This document shows, one piece after another, positions 39,689-53,015 of a stretch of DNA of 64,000 bases. The notes below the pieces were generated by a model, which saw nothing but the letters and a program-made list of their open reading frames with translations, had not been told where the DNA came from and searched no databases. The stretch comes from Nocardia arizonensis (GTDB lineage: Bacteria > Actinomycetota > Actinomycetes > Mycobacteriales > Mycobacteriaceae). How positions within the stretch are numbered: position 1 is the first letter of the stretch; each line of letters starts with the position of its first letter. The stretch lies in assembly GCF_001310275.1 (NCBI RefSeq), contig NZ_LGYZ01000011.1, positions 1 to 64,000 of the forward strand, given 5' to 3'. A program made the translations under genes and the position numbers.

Positions 39689-39700
39689 CGAGAACTCCAT

Positions 39701-39754
39701 AAGTTGACCGTTGGTCCATTTACGTCCGGAACTATATGGACCGTCGGTCAACTT
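39701..39754. promoter_or_regulatory. Duplicated TetR operator in divergent promoter
   Basis: Two 19-nt sites, 39701-39719 (AAGTTGACCGTTGGTCCAT) and 39736-39754, are reverse complements of each other apart from two central bases. Each is itself a palindrome around TGACC-N3-GGTC. They flank the divergent promoters of the oxidoreductase and the TetR gene, which fits auto- and cross-repression. Confidence 0.75.
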
Positions 39755-39776
39755 TGTCTACACGGAAGTGGGTGCG

Positions 39777-40340
39777 ATGCCGCGAGAACGCGCCGATGCC
39801 GCGCGCAATCGACGCGCCATCCTGGACGCGACCAGGGCATTGCTGGCCGAACACGGTGCCGAGGCGATCACCATGGAGCGGGTCGCGTCGGCGGCGGGCG
39901 TAGGCAAGGGCACGGTTTTCCATCGCTTCGGCAGTCGCGCGGGGCTGCTGCACGAGTTGATCGCCGAACCCGCCGTCGCCCTCATGGACGCCATCACCCA
40001 CGGTGCACCACCGCTCGGACCGGGCGCACCGGCGACGCAGCGGCTGCCCGCCTACTTCGACGCGATGGCAGATCTCGTCATCGACAATCTCGAACTCGTC
40101 GTCGCCTACGGCGCCGTGCCGCCGCATCCGCGCAGCGAGGAATTCCACGCGTTCTGGGCCGCGCACATCACCGGACTGCTGCGCGAGGCGCGTCCTGACC
40201 TGGACGCGGAGACGATCGGCGCGCTGCTGCTGGCGCCCCTCGGCGGTGACCTCGCGGCCCGGATGGTGCGCGCCGGGCAGGCGGACCGGCTGCGCGCGGG
40301 TATACGGACGCTGGTGGAGTCGGTACTGCGCGCACCCTGA
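39777..40340 (+). CDS. TetR family transcriptional regulator
   Basis: A 187-aa regulator. The HTH is near the N-terminus (AITMERVASAAGVGKGTVFHRFGSRAGLLHELI), and the C-terminal ligand domain is Ala/Leu-rich. It likely controls itself and the divergent quinone oxidoreductase through the paired operators upstream. ATG at 39777 is used; a GTG at 39768 is also in frame. Confidence 0.88.
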   Translation: MPRERADAARNRRAILDATRALLAEHGAEAITMERVASAAGVGKGTVFHRFGSRAGLLHELIAEPAVALMDAITHGAPPLGPGAPATQRLPAYFDAMADLVIDNLELVVAYGAVPPHPRSEEFHAFWAAHITGLLREARPDLDAETIGALLLAPLGGDLAARMVRAGQADRLRAGIRTLVESVLRAP

Positions 40341-40352
40341 ACGCGCCGCGGG

Positions 40353-41063
40353 TCAGTCGGCCAGGATCGCGTCGAAACGTTCGTCGGCGCGGTCGAGCTG
40401 GTCGAGAATGCGCTGCTTGACATGCTGGGCCAGCGGGGTATCCGGTCGGGTCACCAGGTCGCGGTAGATATCGGTCAGCGGACGGTATTTGGTGGCGAGT
40501 TTGGTCATGGCGGGGCCGGTCGCGTAGAGGATGCCAACCCCGTTGTCGGTGAAGTCCGAGAGTTTGACGATGCGCGCCCACGGCGCACGATCCAGGTCGG
40601 CGGCGATGTGGTCGCGGTACTGCTCGTGTTTGTCGCGTTCGGGATCGGGTTCGGGATTGGTGACGGCGGCGACGATGTCGGCGACCCGGGCGCCGAATCG
40701 GTCGGCGAGTGCGGCCAGGGCCGCGGTGCGCGCGTCGCCGTCACGATCTCCGGCGAGTTCCTCGGGGTGATCCTCGACCGCGTCGTGCAATAGTCCGGCC
40801 ACGACGAGGTCGGAGTCGCGTACTTCGTAGTGGCTCACGATTCGTATCGTGACGCGCAGCAGATGGCTGAGATACGGTTCGCGGCCGTAGCGATCGTCGC
40901 GATGCAGGTGCGCGGCGAGTTCGAGTGCGTCGGTGAGTCGTTCGGGTCCGGGGAGACCGGCGATCTCCAGCAGTAGTCGTTCTCGCAGTCCGGCTTCGCC
41001 GTAGACCTCGCTGATCGTGTGCAGCGGCATCACGGCCAAGACCCCCGCCCCAGGATTGCTCAT
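40353..41063 (-). CDS. HD-domain (RelA/SpoT hydrolase-like) phosphohydrolase
   Basis: A 236-aa protein. Metal-binding HD motifs: AAHLHRDDRYGREPYLSHLLRV, VVAGLLHDAVED (HD) and a later IVKLSDFTDN that matches the last Asp. The arrangement resembles the hydrolase half of RelA/SpoT (LHDxxED) without synthetase, TGS or ACT domains, so it may cleave (p)ppGpp or another nucleotide; the substrate is not proven. ATG at 41063 has only a weak ribosome binding site. Confidence 0.75.
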   Translation of the reverse strand: MSNPGAGVLAVMPLHTISEVYGEAGLRERLLLEIAGLPGPERLTDALELAAHLHRDDRYGREPYLSHLLRVTIRIVSHYEVRDSDLVVAGLLHDAVEDHPEELAGDRDGDARTAALAALADRFGARVADIVAAVTNPEPDPERDKHEQYRDHIAADLDRAPWARIVKLSDFTDNGVGILYATGPAMTKLATKYRPLTDIYRDLVTRPDTPLAQHVKQRILDQLDRADERFDAILAD

Positions 41064-41135
41064 ACCCGTCAATGTATCCGCGCCGCGAACCCGACGCCGT
41101 GTGTCATGGCACTTGTCGTCCGCGGTCACCCTCCG

Positions 41136-41762
41136 CTATCGAACGCCGCGCGGCCGGAACTGGATGCTGATTCGCGGGCCGGTGGGCCTGCGCGATTTCG
41201 GCACCGCGTGCTCCCACGTGCGTTGACAGGAGCCGCCCATCACCAGCAGGTCGCCGTGTCCGACCCGGAAGCGCAGAGTCGCGCCGCCGCCGCGCGGGCG
41301 CAGCAGCAGTGCCCGCGGCGCGCCGACGGAGATGATCGCGACGAGGGTGTCATGGGTCGCGCCGCGGCCGATGGTGTCGCCGTGCCAGGCGACGCTGTCG
41401 CGTCCGTCGCGGTAGTAGCAGAGTCCGGCGGTGCGGAACGGTTCGCCGAGTTCCCCGCGGTAATGCGCGCTGAGCATGTCGCGCGCACGGTCGAGGGCGG
41501 CATCCGGCAGTGCCTCGTCCTCGCGGTAGAACCGCAGCAGCCGCGGCACATCGACGACCCGGTCGTACATGGGGCGGCGTTCGGCGTGCCATTCCACGCG
41601 TGTGGCGAGCCGGTCGAACAGTAAGTCGGCGCCGCGCACCCAGCCCGGCAGCACGTCGACCCAGGCGCCTTCGGTGAGCGCGGTGCGGTGCGCACCCGCG
41701 AGCGATCCGACCTCGATCTCATCGAATCCGTCGAACAGCGAACCTTGCAGCGGTGTCGACAC
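41136..41762 (-). CDS. AlkB-like 2-oxoglutarate/Fe(II) dioxygenase
   Basis: A 208-aa oxygenase of the AlkB type, which removes alkyl lesions from nucleic acids. Iron ligands: WHGDTIG (HxD) and RTWEHAV (distal His). 2-oxoglutarate-binding Arg: GPRISIQFRPR; the substrate-lid signature FRTAGLCYYRDGRDSVAWH is also present. GTG start at 41762. The last coding bases lie upstream of the HD gene on the same strand, possibly one unit. Confidence 0.88.
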   Translation of the reverse strand: MSTPLQGSLFDGFDEIEVGSLAGAHRTALTEGAWVDVLPGWVRGADLLFDRLATRVEWHAERRPMYDRVVDVPRLLRFYREDEALPDAALDRARDMLSAHYRGELGEPFRTAGLCYYRDGRDSVAWHGDTIGRGATHDTLVAIISVGAPRALLLRPRGGGATLRFRVGHGDLLVMGGSCQRTWEHAVPKSRRPTGPRISIQFRPRGVR

Positions 41763-41795
41763 GCGTTCGAACGTACACCGAATCGAACGTATGTG

Positions 41796-42389
41796 CTAGC
41801 AAATCTCGGACGGCGTGGCCGGTGTCGCGTCCAGGATATTCAGCGCGATCCGCTTGGCCGCGGCATTGGACAGCTCGTCGGTGAGCGGCAGATCGCCCAT
41901 CATGGCCAGACTCCAGCTGATCGCCAACAGCGCCTGACGGGCGTGGAAGACCGCGAGCGGTTCGCGCTCGGGCGCGGTCATCAGATCGGCGAGGGTGCGG
42001 AACTGATAGCGCAGCACGGTCCCGAAGCCGAGTTCGCGGAAGGCGGGCTGGTTCTCGTGCCAGAACCGGACCATGTCGCGGCCGAGTCCGTGCAGCAGAT
42101 CGCTGTAGCGCGAAAGGATCTCGCGCGCGCGTGCGGGACCCGCCTGCGTCGCCTCGGCCCAGTCGACGATCTCGTCGACGCCCCGGCGCAAATCCTCCGA
42201 CAGGCTCGCGACGATGTCCTCCTTGGTGCGGAAGTGGTAGTACAGCGCCGCCTTGGTGACCCCGAGGCGCTCGGCGATCTCACGCAGCGAGGTCTTGTCG
42301 TAGCCGCGCTCGGAGAACAGTTCCATGGCGACGGCGCGGATCCGCTCCCTGGTATCGCTGCGGCGTCCGTCCGTGCGGGGTCCGTCCAT
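41796..42389 (-). CDS. TetR family transcriptional regulator
   Basis: A 197-aa regulator with N-terminal HTH (TSLREIAERLGVTKAALYYHFRTKEDIVASL). The C-terminal domain is helical. ATG at 42389 (MDGPRTDGRRSDTRERIRAVAMELF). It is divergent from a methyltransferase gene; the palindrome TAGCTAG-N8-CTAGCTA between them is the likely binding site. Confidence 0.88.
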   Translation of the reverse strand: MDGPRTDGRRSDTRERIRAVAMELFSERGYDKTSLREIAERLGVTKAALYYHFRTKEDIVASLSEDLRRGVDEIVDWAEATQAGPARAREILSRYSDLLHGLGRDMVRFWHENQPAFRELGFGTVLRYQFRTLADLMTAPEREPLAVFHARQALLAISWSLAMMGDLPLTDELSNAAAKRIALNILDATPATPSEIC

Positions 42390-42471
42390 GAATTCCGCAT
42401 CCCTTCTCGACCTTCGGCGGGAGACTTGACCTTCGGCAGGAGAGAAGCCTAGTCTCGCCGCGGTTCCAAAA

Positions 42472-42493
42472 TAGCTAGCCGGTCGTCTAGCTA
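42472..42493. promoter_or_regulatory. TetR-type operator palindrome
   Basis: TAGCTAG (42472-42478) and CTAGCTA (42487-42493) are perfect inverted repeats 8 nt apart, in an AT-rich patch between the divergent TetR and methyltransferase genes. It overlaps the probable promoter of the latter. Confidence 0.65.
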
Positions 42494-42526
42494 AATTAAG
42501 CTGAATTAACCGAAGGGGAGCGCGTC

Positions 42527-45130
<2,604 letters not shown>

Positions 45131-45208
45131 GCGGCGGTGCGGAGCGACCGCGTGTGCGGGCATGTGGCGCGCCGGAATTCGCACGGATCGAGCACGAAGG
45201 AGTGCGGC

Positions 45209-46510
45209 ATGGGTGATCTGATCATCAGGGACGCGCGGCCGTACGGCGAGGGTGAGCCGGTCGACGTGCTGGTGCGCGACGGGGTGATCGTGGCGATAGG
45301 CGCGGAGCGTGGCGCCGCGCCCGATGCCGAGGTCATCGAGGCGAACGGGCAGATCCTGCTGCCGGGTTTCGTCGATTTGCACACCCATCTGCGCGAACCC
45401 GGCCGCGAGGACACCGAGACCATCGAGACCGGGTCGATCGCCGCGGCCCGCGGCGGATACACCGCGGTCTTCGCCATGGCCAACACCGATCCGGTGGCCG
45501 ATTCGGTGGTCGTCACCGATCATGTGTGGCGACGCGGGCAGGAGGTCGGTCTCGTCGACGTCTACCCGGTGGGCGCGGTCACCGTCGGATTGAAGGGCGA
45601 GCAGCTCGCCGAGATGGGCACGATGGCCGAGGGTGTCGGCGCCGTCCGCATGTTCTCCGACGACGGCCATTGCGTCCACGACCCGCTGATCATGCGGCGC
45701 GCGCTCGAGTACTCGAACTCACTCGGCGTGCTCATCGCCCAGCACGCGGAGGAGCCGCGCCTGACCGTCGGCGCGGTGGCGCACGAGGGGCCGACCGCGG
45801 CTCGTCTCGGTCTGGCCGGATGGCCGCGCGCGGCGGAGGAATCCATCGTCGCCCGCGACGCGCTGCTGGCCCGCGACGCGGGCGCGCGCGTGCACATCTG
45901 CCACGCCTCCACCGCGGGCACCGTGGAACTGGTGAAATGGGCTAAGTCCCAGGGGATTTCGATCACCGCCGAGGTCACGCCGCACCATCTGCTGCTCGAC
46001 GATTCACGACTCGAGACCTACGACGCGGTCAACAAGGTGAATCCGCCGCTGCGGGAGAGCTCCGACGCGCAGGCATTGCGGCGCGCGCTGGCCGAGGGCA
46101 TCGTCGACTGTGTCGCCACCGATCACGCCCCGCACGCCGAGCAGGACAAATGCTGCGAATTCGCCGCGGCGCGGCCGGGCATGCTCGGTCTGGAGACCGC
46201 GCTGTCGATCGTCGTGGCGACCATGGTCGAGCCCGGACTGCTCGACTGGCGCGCAGTCGCGCGGGTGATGAGCGAGCGGCCCGCCGCGATCGTCGGACTC
46301 GACGAGCACGGCCGCCCGATCGCGGTGGGCGAACCCGCCAACCTCACGCTGGTCGACCCGCATGCGAGCTGGACCGTGCACGCCGACGAGCTCGCCAGCA
46401 TCTCGAACAACACCCCGTTCGAGAACATGACGTTCCCGGCGAAGGTGACGACAACGGTCTTGCGCGGCCGGATCACCGTCCGCGACGGCATGGCGGTGGG
46501 AGGTCGTTAA
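45209..46510 (+). CDS. pyrC: Dihydroorotase
   Basis: A 433-aa amidohydrolase that closes the dihydroorotate ring. Metal motifs: [19 protein letters not shown] (HxH), AQHAEEP, HICHAST and [13 protein letters not shown]. Type I (multifunctional-like) dihydroorotase length. ATG at 45209 has AAGGAG at about 45197-45202. Its TAA overlaps the next ATG by one base. Confidence 0.96.
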   Translation: MGDLIIRDARPYGEGEPVDVLVRDGVIVAIGAERGAAPDAEVIEANGQILLPGFVDLHTHLREPGREDTETIETGSIAAARGGYTAVFAMANTDPVADSVVVTDHVWRRGQEVGLVDVYPVGAVTVGLKGEQLAEMGTMAEGVGAVRMFSDDGHCVHDPLIMRRALEYSNSLGVLIAQHAEEPRLTVGAVAHEGPTAARLGLAGWPRAAEESIVARDALLARDAGARVHICHASTAGTVELVKWAKSQGISITAEVTPHHLLLDDSRLETYDAVNKVNPPLRESSDAQALRRALAEGIVDCVATDHAPHAEQDKCCEFAAARPGMLGLETALSIVVATMVEPGLLDWRAVARVMSERPAAIVGLDEHGRPIAVGEPANLTLVDPHASWTVHADELASISNNTPFENMTFPAKVTTTVLRGRITVRDGMAVGGR

Positions 46511-47007
46511 TGGAGAGAGCACTGTGGGTGGTCGGACTGCTGGCGCTGTTCGCGCTGTGCGTGTGGTTGATGTGGCGCGGATGGCACAACCGCGCGGCCC
46601 GGCAGGCCGAACGCATCGGCGAGCTGCCGACGGTGCCCGCGGAACTGGGCGCGCAGGTGCTCGAACCGACGACCGGCCTGTATCTGGGCAGCACCGTCGC
46701 GCCCAGTTGGCAGGACCGGATCGCCGTGGGGGATCTGGGTTTCCGCGCCACGGCCGAACTCACGCGCTTCGAGCGCGGCATCCTGCTCGAACGCGACGGC
46801 GCCACGGTGATCTGGATTCCGCAGGAGTCCATCACCGCCGTGCGCACCGAGCGCGGGCACGCGGGCAAGGTGATGACCGAAGGCGGTGTGCTGGTAATTC
46901 GCTGGAAGCTGCCGACCGGAACCGAGATAGACACCGGTTTCCGTGGTGACGACAAGACGGTGTACCCGGCGTGGGCCAGGGCGATGACGGGAGATGACGA
47001 GACATGA
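46510..47007 (+). CDS. Single-pass membrane protein of the pyr operon
   Basis: A 165-aa protein with an N-terminal membrane helix ([22 protein letters not shown]) and a soluble beta-rich domain resembling a PH-like fold ([36 protein letters not shown]). It is sandwiched between pyrC (TAATG overlap) and carA (ATGA overlap), the same place as the membrane/export protein gene Rv1382 of M. tuberculosis. Conservation in this spot suggests a real link with the pathway or simple co-regulation; nothing shows a catalytic site. Confidence 0.8.
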   Translation: MERALWVVGLLALFALCVWLMWRGWHNRAARQAERIGELPTVPAELGAQVLEPTTGLYLGSTVAPSWQDRIAVGDLGFRATAELTRFERGILLERDGATVIWIPQESITAVRTERGHAGKVMTEGGVLVIRWKLPTGTEIDTGFRGDDKTVYPAWARAMTGDDET

Positions 47008-48131
47008 GCGAGACGGGCGGAACCGCCGCCGCTGCCCTGGTTCTGGAGGATGGCCGGATCTTTCGCGGCACCGCCTACGGCGCCGTCGGCCAGACCCTCG
47101 GGGAAGCGGTGTTCTGCACCGCGATGACCGGGTATCAGGAGACGCTGACCGATCCGAGCTACCACCGTCAGATCGTGGTGGCCGCTGCACCGCAGATCGG
47201 CAATACCGGCTGGAACGACGAGGACGACGAATCCGGCCGGATCTGGGTCGCCGGATACGTGGTGCGCGATCCCGCGCGCCGCGTCTCCAACTGGCGCGCC
47301 ACCACCAGCCTGCCCGAGGCGATGCGCCGCCAGGACGTGGTCGGCATCGCGGGCGTCGACACCCGCGCGCTGGTGCGCCACCTGCGCACCAGCGGTTCGA
47401 TGAAGGCGGGCATCTTCTCCGGCCCGGCGCTGGGCGATGCCGAGGAACTGCTCGCCCGCGTCACCGGTCAGCCCTCCATGCTCGGCGCGGACCTGGCCGG
47501 CGAGGTCAGCACCGAGTCGCTCTACACCATCGAGCCGACCGGAGAACGCCGCCGCACCGTTGTCGCGGTCGATCTCGGCATCAAGACCAATACCCCGCGG
47601 ATGTTCGCCGCACGCGGCATGCGGGTGCACGTGGTGCCCGCGACCACCTCGATCGAGCAGATCCTCGAACTCGCGCCCGACGGGGTGTTCCTGTCCAACG
47701 GACCCGGTGACCCGGCCACCCAGGACGGCGCGGTCGCGCTGACCCGCGGTGTGCTCGAACGCGGGCTGCCGCTGTTCGGCATCTGCTTCGGCAATCAGAT
47801 CCTGGGCCGTGCGCTTGGCCGCGGCACCTACAAGATGAAGTTCGGTCATCGCGGCATCAACATCCCGGTCGTCGAGCACGAGACCGGCCGCATCTCGATC
47901 ACCGCGCAGAACCACGGATTCGCGCTGGAGGGCGAGCGCGGGGAGCGGTTCGACACCCCGTTCGGCCGGGCCGAGGTCAGCCACGTCTGCGCCAACGACG
48001 GCACCGTCGAAGGCTTGCGCCTGGTCGACGGCCGCGCGTTCTCCGTGCAGTACCACCCGGAGGCCGCCGCCGGACCGCACGACGCCGCCTATCTCTTCGA
48101 CCGTTTCGCCGGTCTCATGGAAGGAGCCTGA
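47004..48131 (+). CDS. carA: Carbamoyl-phosphate synthase small subunit
   Basis: A 375-aa glutaminase subunit. The N-terminal CPSase domain ([24 protein letters not shown]) precedes the class I amidotransferase: nucleophile Cys in [12 protein letters not shown], His/Glu in [13 protein letters not shown]. It hands ammonia to CarB. Coupled to both neighbours (ATGA before, TGATG after). Confidence 0.97.
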   Translation: MSETGGTAAAALVLEDGRIFRGTAYGAVGQTLGEAVFCTAMTGYQETLTDPSYHRQIVVAAAPQIGNTGWNDEDDESGRIWVAGYVVRDPARRVSNWRATTSLPEAMRRQDVVGIAGVDTRALVRHLRTSGSMKAGIFSGPALGDAEELLARVTGQPSMLGADLAGEVSTESLYTIEPTGERRRTVVAVDLGIKTNTPRMFAARGMRVHVVPATTSIEQILELAPDGVFLSNGPGDPATQDGAVALTRGVLERGLPLFGICFGNQILGRALGRGTYKMKFGHRGINIPVVEHETGRISITAQNHGFALEGERGERFDTPFGRAEVSHVCANDGTVEGLRLVDGRAFSVQYHPEAAAGPHDAAYLFDRFAGLMEGA

Positions 48132-51100
48132 TGCCTCGCCGCCAGGATCTCGAGCACATTCTGGTCATCGGTTCAGGACCGATCGTCATCGGCCAGGCGT
48201 GCGAATTCGACTACTCCGGCACCCAGGCGTGCCGGGTGCTGCGGTCCGAGGGACTGCGCGTATCGCTGGTGAACTCCAATCCGGCGACCATCATGACCGA
48301 CCCGGAATTCGCCGACTCCACCTATGTGGAGCCGATCACCCCGGAATTCGTCGAGAAGGTCATCGAGAAGGAACGCCCGGACGCGATCCTGGCCACCCTC
48401 GGCGGCCAGACCGCGCTCAACACCGCGGTCGCCCTGCACGAACGCGGTGTGCTGGCGAAATTCGACGTCGAGCTGATCGGCGCCGACTTCGAGGCCATCC
48501 AGCGCGGCGAGGACCGCCAGAAGTTCAAGGACATCGTCGCCGAGGTCGGCGGCGAGAGCGCCCGGTCAAGGGTCTGCTTCACCATGGACGAAGTCCGCGA
48601 GACCGTGGCCGAACTGGGCTTCCCCGTGGTGGTGCGGCCGTCGTTCACCATGGGCGGTCTCGGTTCCGGCATGGCATACGACCACGACGATCTCGACCGC
48701 ATCGCGGGCGGCGGTCTGGCCGCCTCGCCCACCGCGAACGTGCTCATCGAGGAATCCATCCTCGGATGGAAGGAATACGAGCTCGAACTTATGCGCGACG
48801 GCCGCGACAACGTGGTGGTCGTCTGCTCGATCGAAAACGTCGACCCGATGGGCGTGCACACCGGCGACTCGGTCACCGTCGCGCCCGCCATGACCCTCAC
48901 CGACCGCGAATACCAGCGCATGCGCGATCTCGGCATCGCCATTCTGCGCGAGGTCGGCGTCGACACCGGCGGCTGCAATATCCAGTTCGCGGTGAACCCG
49001 GCCGACGGCCGCCTCATCGTCATCGAGATGAATCCGCGCGTATCGCGGTCCTCGGCGCTGGCCTCCAAGGCGACCGGCTTCCCGATCGCCAAGATCGCCG
49101 CCAAACTCGCCATCGGCTACACCCTCGACGAGATCGTCAACGACATCACCAAGGAAACCCCCGCCTGTTTCGAGCCGACGCTCGACTACGTGGTGGTCAA
49201 GGCGCCGCGATTCGCCTTCGAGAAGTTCCCGGGCGCCGATCCGACGCTGACAACCACCATGAAGTCGGTGGGTGAGGCGATGTCGCTCGGCCGCAACTTC
49301 TCCGAGGCCCTCGGCAAGGTGCTGCGCTCGCTGGAGACCAAGGCCGCGGGTTTCTGGACTCTCGACGACGGCCCGTGGGCCCCGGTGGACGGCGATGTCG
49401 ACGCCGCGATCGAGGCCATCCTGAGCGATCTGCGCACCCCGACCGAAGGGCGCATCTACCAGGTCGAACGCGCGCTGCGGCTGGGCGCCGACATCGAGGC
49501 CGTCGCGCAGGCGTCCGGTATCGACCCGTGGTTCGTCGCCGAGATCGCCGGACTGGTCGACCTGCGCCGCGAGATCCTCGACGCTCCCGTCCTGGACGAA
49601 CCGCTGCTGCGCCGCGCCAAGCACTACGGATTGTCCGACTGCCAGATCGCCGTGCTGCGTCAGGAACTCGCGGGCGAGACCGGGGTGCGGGCGCTGCGCC
49701 ACCGCCTCGGGGTGCGCCCGGTCTTCAAGACCGTCGACACCTGCGCCGCGGAATTCGAGGCCAAGACCCCATACCACTACTCGGCCTACGAACTCGATCC
49801 GGCCGCCGAGTCGGAGGTCGCGCCGCAGCGCGAACGCGAGAAGGTGATCATTCTCGGGTCCGGGCCCAACCGCATCGGTCAGGGCATCGAGTTCGACTAC
49901 TCCTGCGTGCACGCGGCGCAGACGCTCTCGCAGGCCGGATACGAGACGGTCATGGTCAACTGCAATCCCGAGACCGTCTCCACCGACTACGACACCGCCG
50001 ACAGGCTCTACTTCGAACCGCTGACCTTCGAGGACGTGCTCGAGGTCTATCACGCCGAATGCGAGTCCGGCACGGTCGCCGGTGTCATCGTGCAGCTGGG
50101 CGGCCAGACCCCGCTGGGGCTGGCGCAGCGGCTCACCGACGCGGGCGTACCGGTCGTCGGCACCAGCGCCGCCGCGATCGACCTGGCCGAGGACCGGGGC
50201 GAATTCGGCGATGTGCTGGTCGCTGCCGGTCTGCCCGCGCCCAGATACGGCACCGCCACCACGGTCGAGCAGGCCAAGAGGATCGCCGCGAGCATCGGTT
50301 ATCCGGTGCTGGTGCGGCCGTCGTACGTGCTCGGCGGTCGCGGTATGGAGATCGTCTACGACGAGACCGCGCTCAAGGGCTACATCTCCCGCGCCACCGA
50401 GCTCAGCCCGGACCGACCGGTGCTGGTGGACCGCTTCCTCGAGGACGCCATCGAGATCGACGTGGACGCGCTGTGCGACGGCGAGGAGGTCTATCTCGGC
50501 GGTGTCATGGAACATATCGAGGAAGCGGGCATCCACTCCGGCGACTCGGCCTGCGCGCTGCCCCCGATCACCCTCGGCCGCAGCGATATCGAAGCGGTGC
50601 GGCGCTCCACGGTCGCGCTGGCCAAGGGCATCGGCGTCAAGGGTCTGCTGAATGTGCAGTACGCGCTGAAGGACGACGTGCTCTACGTGCTCGAGGCCAA
50701 TCCGCGCGCGAGCCGAACGGTACCCTTCGTCTCCAAGGCCACCGCGGTGCCGCTTGCCAAGGCGGCGGCGCGGATCACCATGGGCGCCACCATCGCCGAA
50801 CTGCGCAAGGAGGGCATGCTGCCCGCCGAGGGCGACGGCGGTCATGTGCCGCTGGACGCACCGGTCGCGGTGAAGGAGGCGGTGCTGCCTTTCCATCGCT
50901 TCCGCCGTGCCGACGGCAGCGGCGTGGATTCGCTGCTCTCCCCGGAGATGAAGTCCACCGGTGAGGTCATGGGCATCGACGCCGATTTCGGCACCGCCTT
51001 CGCCAAGAGTCAGGCCGCGGCCTACGGATCGCTGCCCACCGAGGGCACGGTCTTCGTCTCGATCGCCAACCGCGACAAGCGCGCGATGGTGTTCCCGGTG

Positions 51101-51469
51101 AAGCGGCTGCACGATCTCGGATTCCGTATCCTCGCCACCGAGGGCACCGCGGAGATGCTGCGCCGCAACGGCATTCCGTGCGAGCGGGTGCGCAAGCACT
51201 CCGAACCGGCCACTTCGGCCGAGGACGGTCCCTCGATCGTGGAGCAGATCCGCGACGGTGAGATCGACATGGTCTTCAACACCCCGTACGGCAATTCCGG
51301 TCCGCGCGTCGACGGTTACGAAATCCGCACCGCGGCGGTCGGGGTGAACATTCCGTGCATCACCACGGTGCAGGGTGCGGCCGCGGCCGTGCAGGGCATC
51401 GAGGCGAGTATCAACGGCGGCCTCGGCGTGCGGTCGTTGCAGGAACTGCATTCGGTGCTGCGTGGCTGA
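48131..51469 (+). CDS. carB: Carbamoyl-phosphate synthase large subunit
   Basis: An 1112-aa protein of two homologous ATP-grasp halves. The first opens [21 protein letters not shown] and the second [20 protein letters not shown]. It ends with a C-terminal MGS-like allosteric domain (ending [20 protein letters not shown]). It makes carbamoyl phosphate for pyrimidines and arginine. Length normal. ATG overlaps the carA stop by one base. Confidence 0.97.
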   Translation: MPRRQDLEHILVIGSGPIVIGQACEFDYSGTQACRVLRSEGLRVSLVNSNPATIMTDPEFADSTYVEPITPEFVEKVIEKERPDAILATLGGQTALNTAVALHERGVLAKFDVELIGADFEAIQRGEDRQKFKDIVAEVGGESARSRVCFTMDEVRETVAELGFPVVVRPSFTMGGLGSGMAYDHDDLDRIAGGGLAASPTANVLIEESILGWKEYELELMRDGRDNVVVVCSIENVDPMGVHTGDSVTVAPAMTLTDREYQRMRDLGIAILREVGVDTGGCNIQFAVNPADGRLIVIEMNPRVSRSSALASKATGFPIAKIAAKLAIGYTLDEIVNDITKETPACFEPTLDYVVVKAPRFAFEKFPGADPTLTTTMKSVGEAMSLGRNFSEALGKVLRSLETKAAGFWTLDDGPWAPVDGDVDAAIEAILSDLRTPTEGRIYQVERALRLGADIEAVAQASGIDPWFVAEIAGLVDLRREILDAPVLDEPLLRRAKHYGLSDCQIAVLRQELAGETGVRALRHRLGVRPVFKTVDTCAAEFEAKTPYHYSAYELDPAAESEVAPQREREKVIILGSGPNRIGQGIEFDYSCVHAAQTLSQAGYETVMVNCNPETVSTDYDTADRLYFEPLTFEDVLEVYHAECESGTVAGVIVQLGGQTPLGLAQRLTDAGVPVVGTSAAAIDLAEDRGEFGDVLVAAGLPAPRYGTATTVEQAKRIAASIGYPVLVRPSYVLGGRGMEIVYDETALKGYISRATELSPDRPVLVDRFLEDAIEIDVDALCDGEEVYLGGVMEHIEEAGIHSGDSACALPPITLGRSDIEAVRRSTVALAKGIGVKGLLNVQYALKDDVLYVLEANPRASRTVPFVSKATAVPLAKAAARITMGATIAELRKEGMLPAEGDGGHVPLDAPVAVKEAVLPFHRFRRADGSGVDSLLSPEMKSTGEVMGIDADFGTAFAKSQAAAYGSLPTEGTVFVSIANRDKRAMVFPVKRLHDLGFRILATEGTAEMLRRNGIPCERVRKHSEPATSAEDGPSIVEQIRDGEIDMVFNTPYGNSGPRVDGYEIRTAAVGVNIPCITTVQGAAAAVQGIEASINGGLGVRSLQELHSVLRG

Positions 51470-51520
51470 ATCGCACGCGGCCACGGCAGGAAAGGCGACC
51501 ACGGTGGAAAGGCGATGGGC

Positions 51521-52345
51521 ATGACGACCTTCGGTGACCGGTTGCGACAGGCGACGGCGCGCTTCGGTCCCGTCTGCGTCGGAATCGACCCGCATCCGCC
51601 GCTGCTGGCGGCCTGGGGGCTGACCGAGGACGTCGCGGGGGTCGAGCGGTTCGCCGACATCTGCGTCGAGGCCTTCGCGGGCGCGGTGGCGCTGGTCAAA
51701 CCGCAGGTCGCCTTCTTCGAGCCGTACGGTTCCGGCGGAATCGCGGTGCTGGAGCGCACGATTGCGGCTCTGCGCGCCACGGGCACGCTGGTGCTCGCCG
51801 ACGCCAAGCGCGGCGACATCGGATCGACGATGGACGCCTACGCCCGCGCCTGGCTCGGTGACGGACCACTCGGCTCCGACGCCGTGACGGTTTCGCCGTA
51901 TCTCGGATTCGGGTCTCTCACCCCGGCTCTGGATCTGGCGCGCACCAATGACCGCGGGGTGTTCGTCCTCGCGGCGACCTCGAATCCCGAGGGCGGCCAG
52001 GTGCAGCGCGTGGTGGCGGCCGACGGGCGCACGATCGCCCAGACGATGGTGGACGAGGCGGCGCGGGTCAATGGCGATGCCGCCTTCGGCTCGGTGGGTG
52101 TGGTGGTCGGCGCCACCCTGGACGAGGCCCCGGATGTGACCGAACTCAACGGCCCGATCCTCATGCCGGGGGTCGGAGCCCAAGGCGGCGGTCCGGCCGG
52201 TGTTCGCGCGCTGGTGCCCGAGGCGGTACTGGCCTCGGTGGTGCCCGCGGTGTCGCGGGAAGTGCTGCGCGCGGGCCCGTCGGTAGCCGAGTTGCGCGGC
52301 GCGCTCGGCGCGATGCAGGACGAGTTCGCCTTCCTGCGTCGCTGA
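51521..52345 (+). CDS. pyrF: Orotidine 5'-phosphate decarboxylase (type 2)
   Basis: A 274-aa enzyme giving UMP. The active-site motif [15 protein letters not shown] has the catalytic Lys/Asp pattern, and [16 protein letters not shown] is the type 2 N-terminus used in mycobacteria. Two ATGs, 51515 and 51521: AAAGG sits only 2 nt before the first but 8 nt before the second, so 51521 is chosen. Last gene of the operon, with a terminator after it. Confidence 0.95.
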   Translation: MTTFGDRLRQATARFGPVCVGIDPHPPLLAAWGLTEDVAGVERFADICVEAFAGAVALVKPQVAFFEPYGSGGIAVLERTIAALRATGTLVLADAKRGDIGSTMDAYARAWLGDGPLGSDAVTVSPYLGFGSLTPALDLARTNDRGVFVLAATSNPEGGQVQRVVAADGRTIAQTMVDEAARVNGDAAFGSVGVVVGATLDEAPDVTELNGPILMPGVGAQGGGPAGVRALVPEAVLASVVPAVSREVLRAGPSVAELRGALGAMQDEFAFLRR

Positions 52346-52364
52346 CGTCCCTTCGTCCATACGC

Positions 52365-52400
52365 ACCCGGGCATCGCGATCGCCGAGGCCCGGGTTATTT
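52365..52400 (+). terminator. Rho-independent terminator of the pyr operon
   Basis: ACCCGGGC (52365-52372) pairs with GCCCGGGT (52388-52395); the loop holds a small ATCGCGAT palindrome, and TATTT follows. It starts 20 nt after the pyrF stop. Confidence 0.75.
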
Positions 52401-53015
52401 CCATGCCCTCCGAGGCGGCCGGTTTCGCCCCCGACGCGTTCGCGCCAGTGTCCGCCATGTGTCAGTGCGGCAGGCTGTGTTGCATCAGCACTGTGTTGCA
52501 TGGGCGCCTGTTGCGCCGGGGCGGTCTTGCCGCGTGTCCAGACGCCGTTCTACGTCGATTCCGCGGGAGTGTCGTCCGGCGGGAGCGGGTAACCCGTTCT
52601 CGGACCTCCAGCGCGCGTTCGGGCCGTTCCGGCGCGGCGTCGAGGGCCATCGATGGGACATGTGTTCGATACGACACGCGGGAGTTCGCGTCGACACGCG
52701 GAAAAATTCCGGAAAGTTCCTGGTAGGGCGCATGTGTGGTAGCCAACGCGTCCGGCGGGCTCGTCGCAACTGTTCCGCTATCGTTCCGATTTCCTGAAAA
52801 TCCCCTGGTCGCAGTGTATTTCATCGGAACGCCGCAGTGATCGCCGCGGCAATCGGGGCATCGCGCGCATCCGGGGGCGCGCGCCACTACGGCATGCGAA
52901 ATCATGCGCTGACCTGGGGGGTGGGTTCGCAATTGGCGGACGGCGTGGGTACGGTCGCTGAGACTGTCGGGTTACCGGCGGTAGTTGATGCAATGAACGA
53001 TGAGACGGAGGAACC
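52401..53015 (+). other. 615-nt gene-free stretch upstream of mihF
   Basis: No reading frame here has coding character or recognisable homology. It probably contains the mihF promoter and a long leader. A 65-codon frame (52837-53034) overlaps the mihF start but looks like chance. The last 30 nt carry GACGGAGG, the mihF ribosome binding site. I could not assign a promoter or a structured RNA with confidence. Confidence 0.5.

Noticed and set aside
48566..52501. Very long minus-strand open frame antisense to carB/pyrF
   Set aside because: It is a shadow of high-GC coding DNA; it spans two genes and the encoded sequence is His/Arg/Asp-rich low complexity with no family features.
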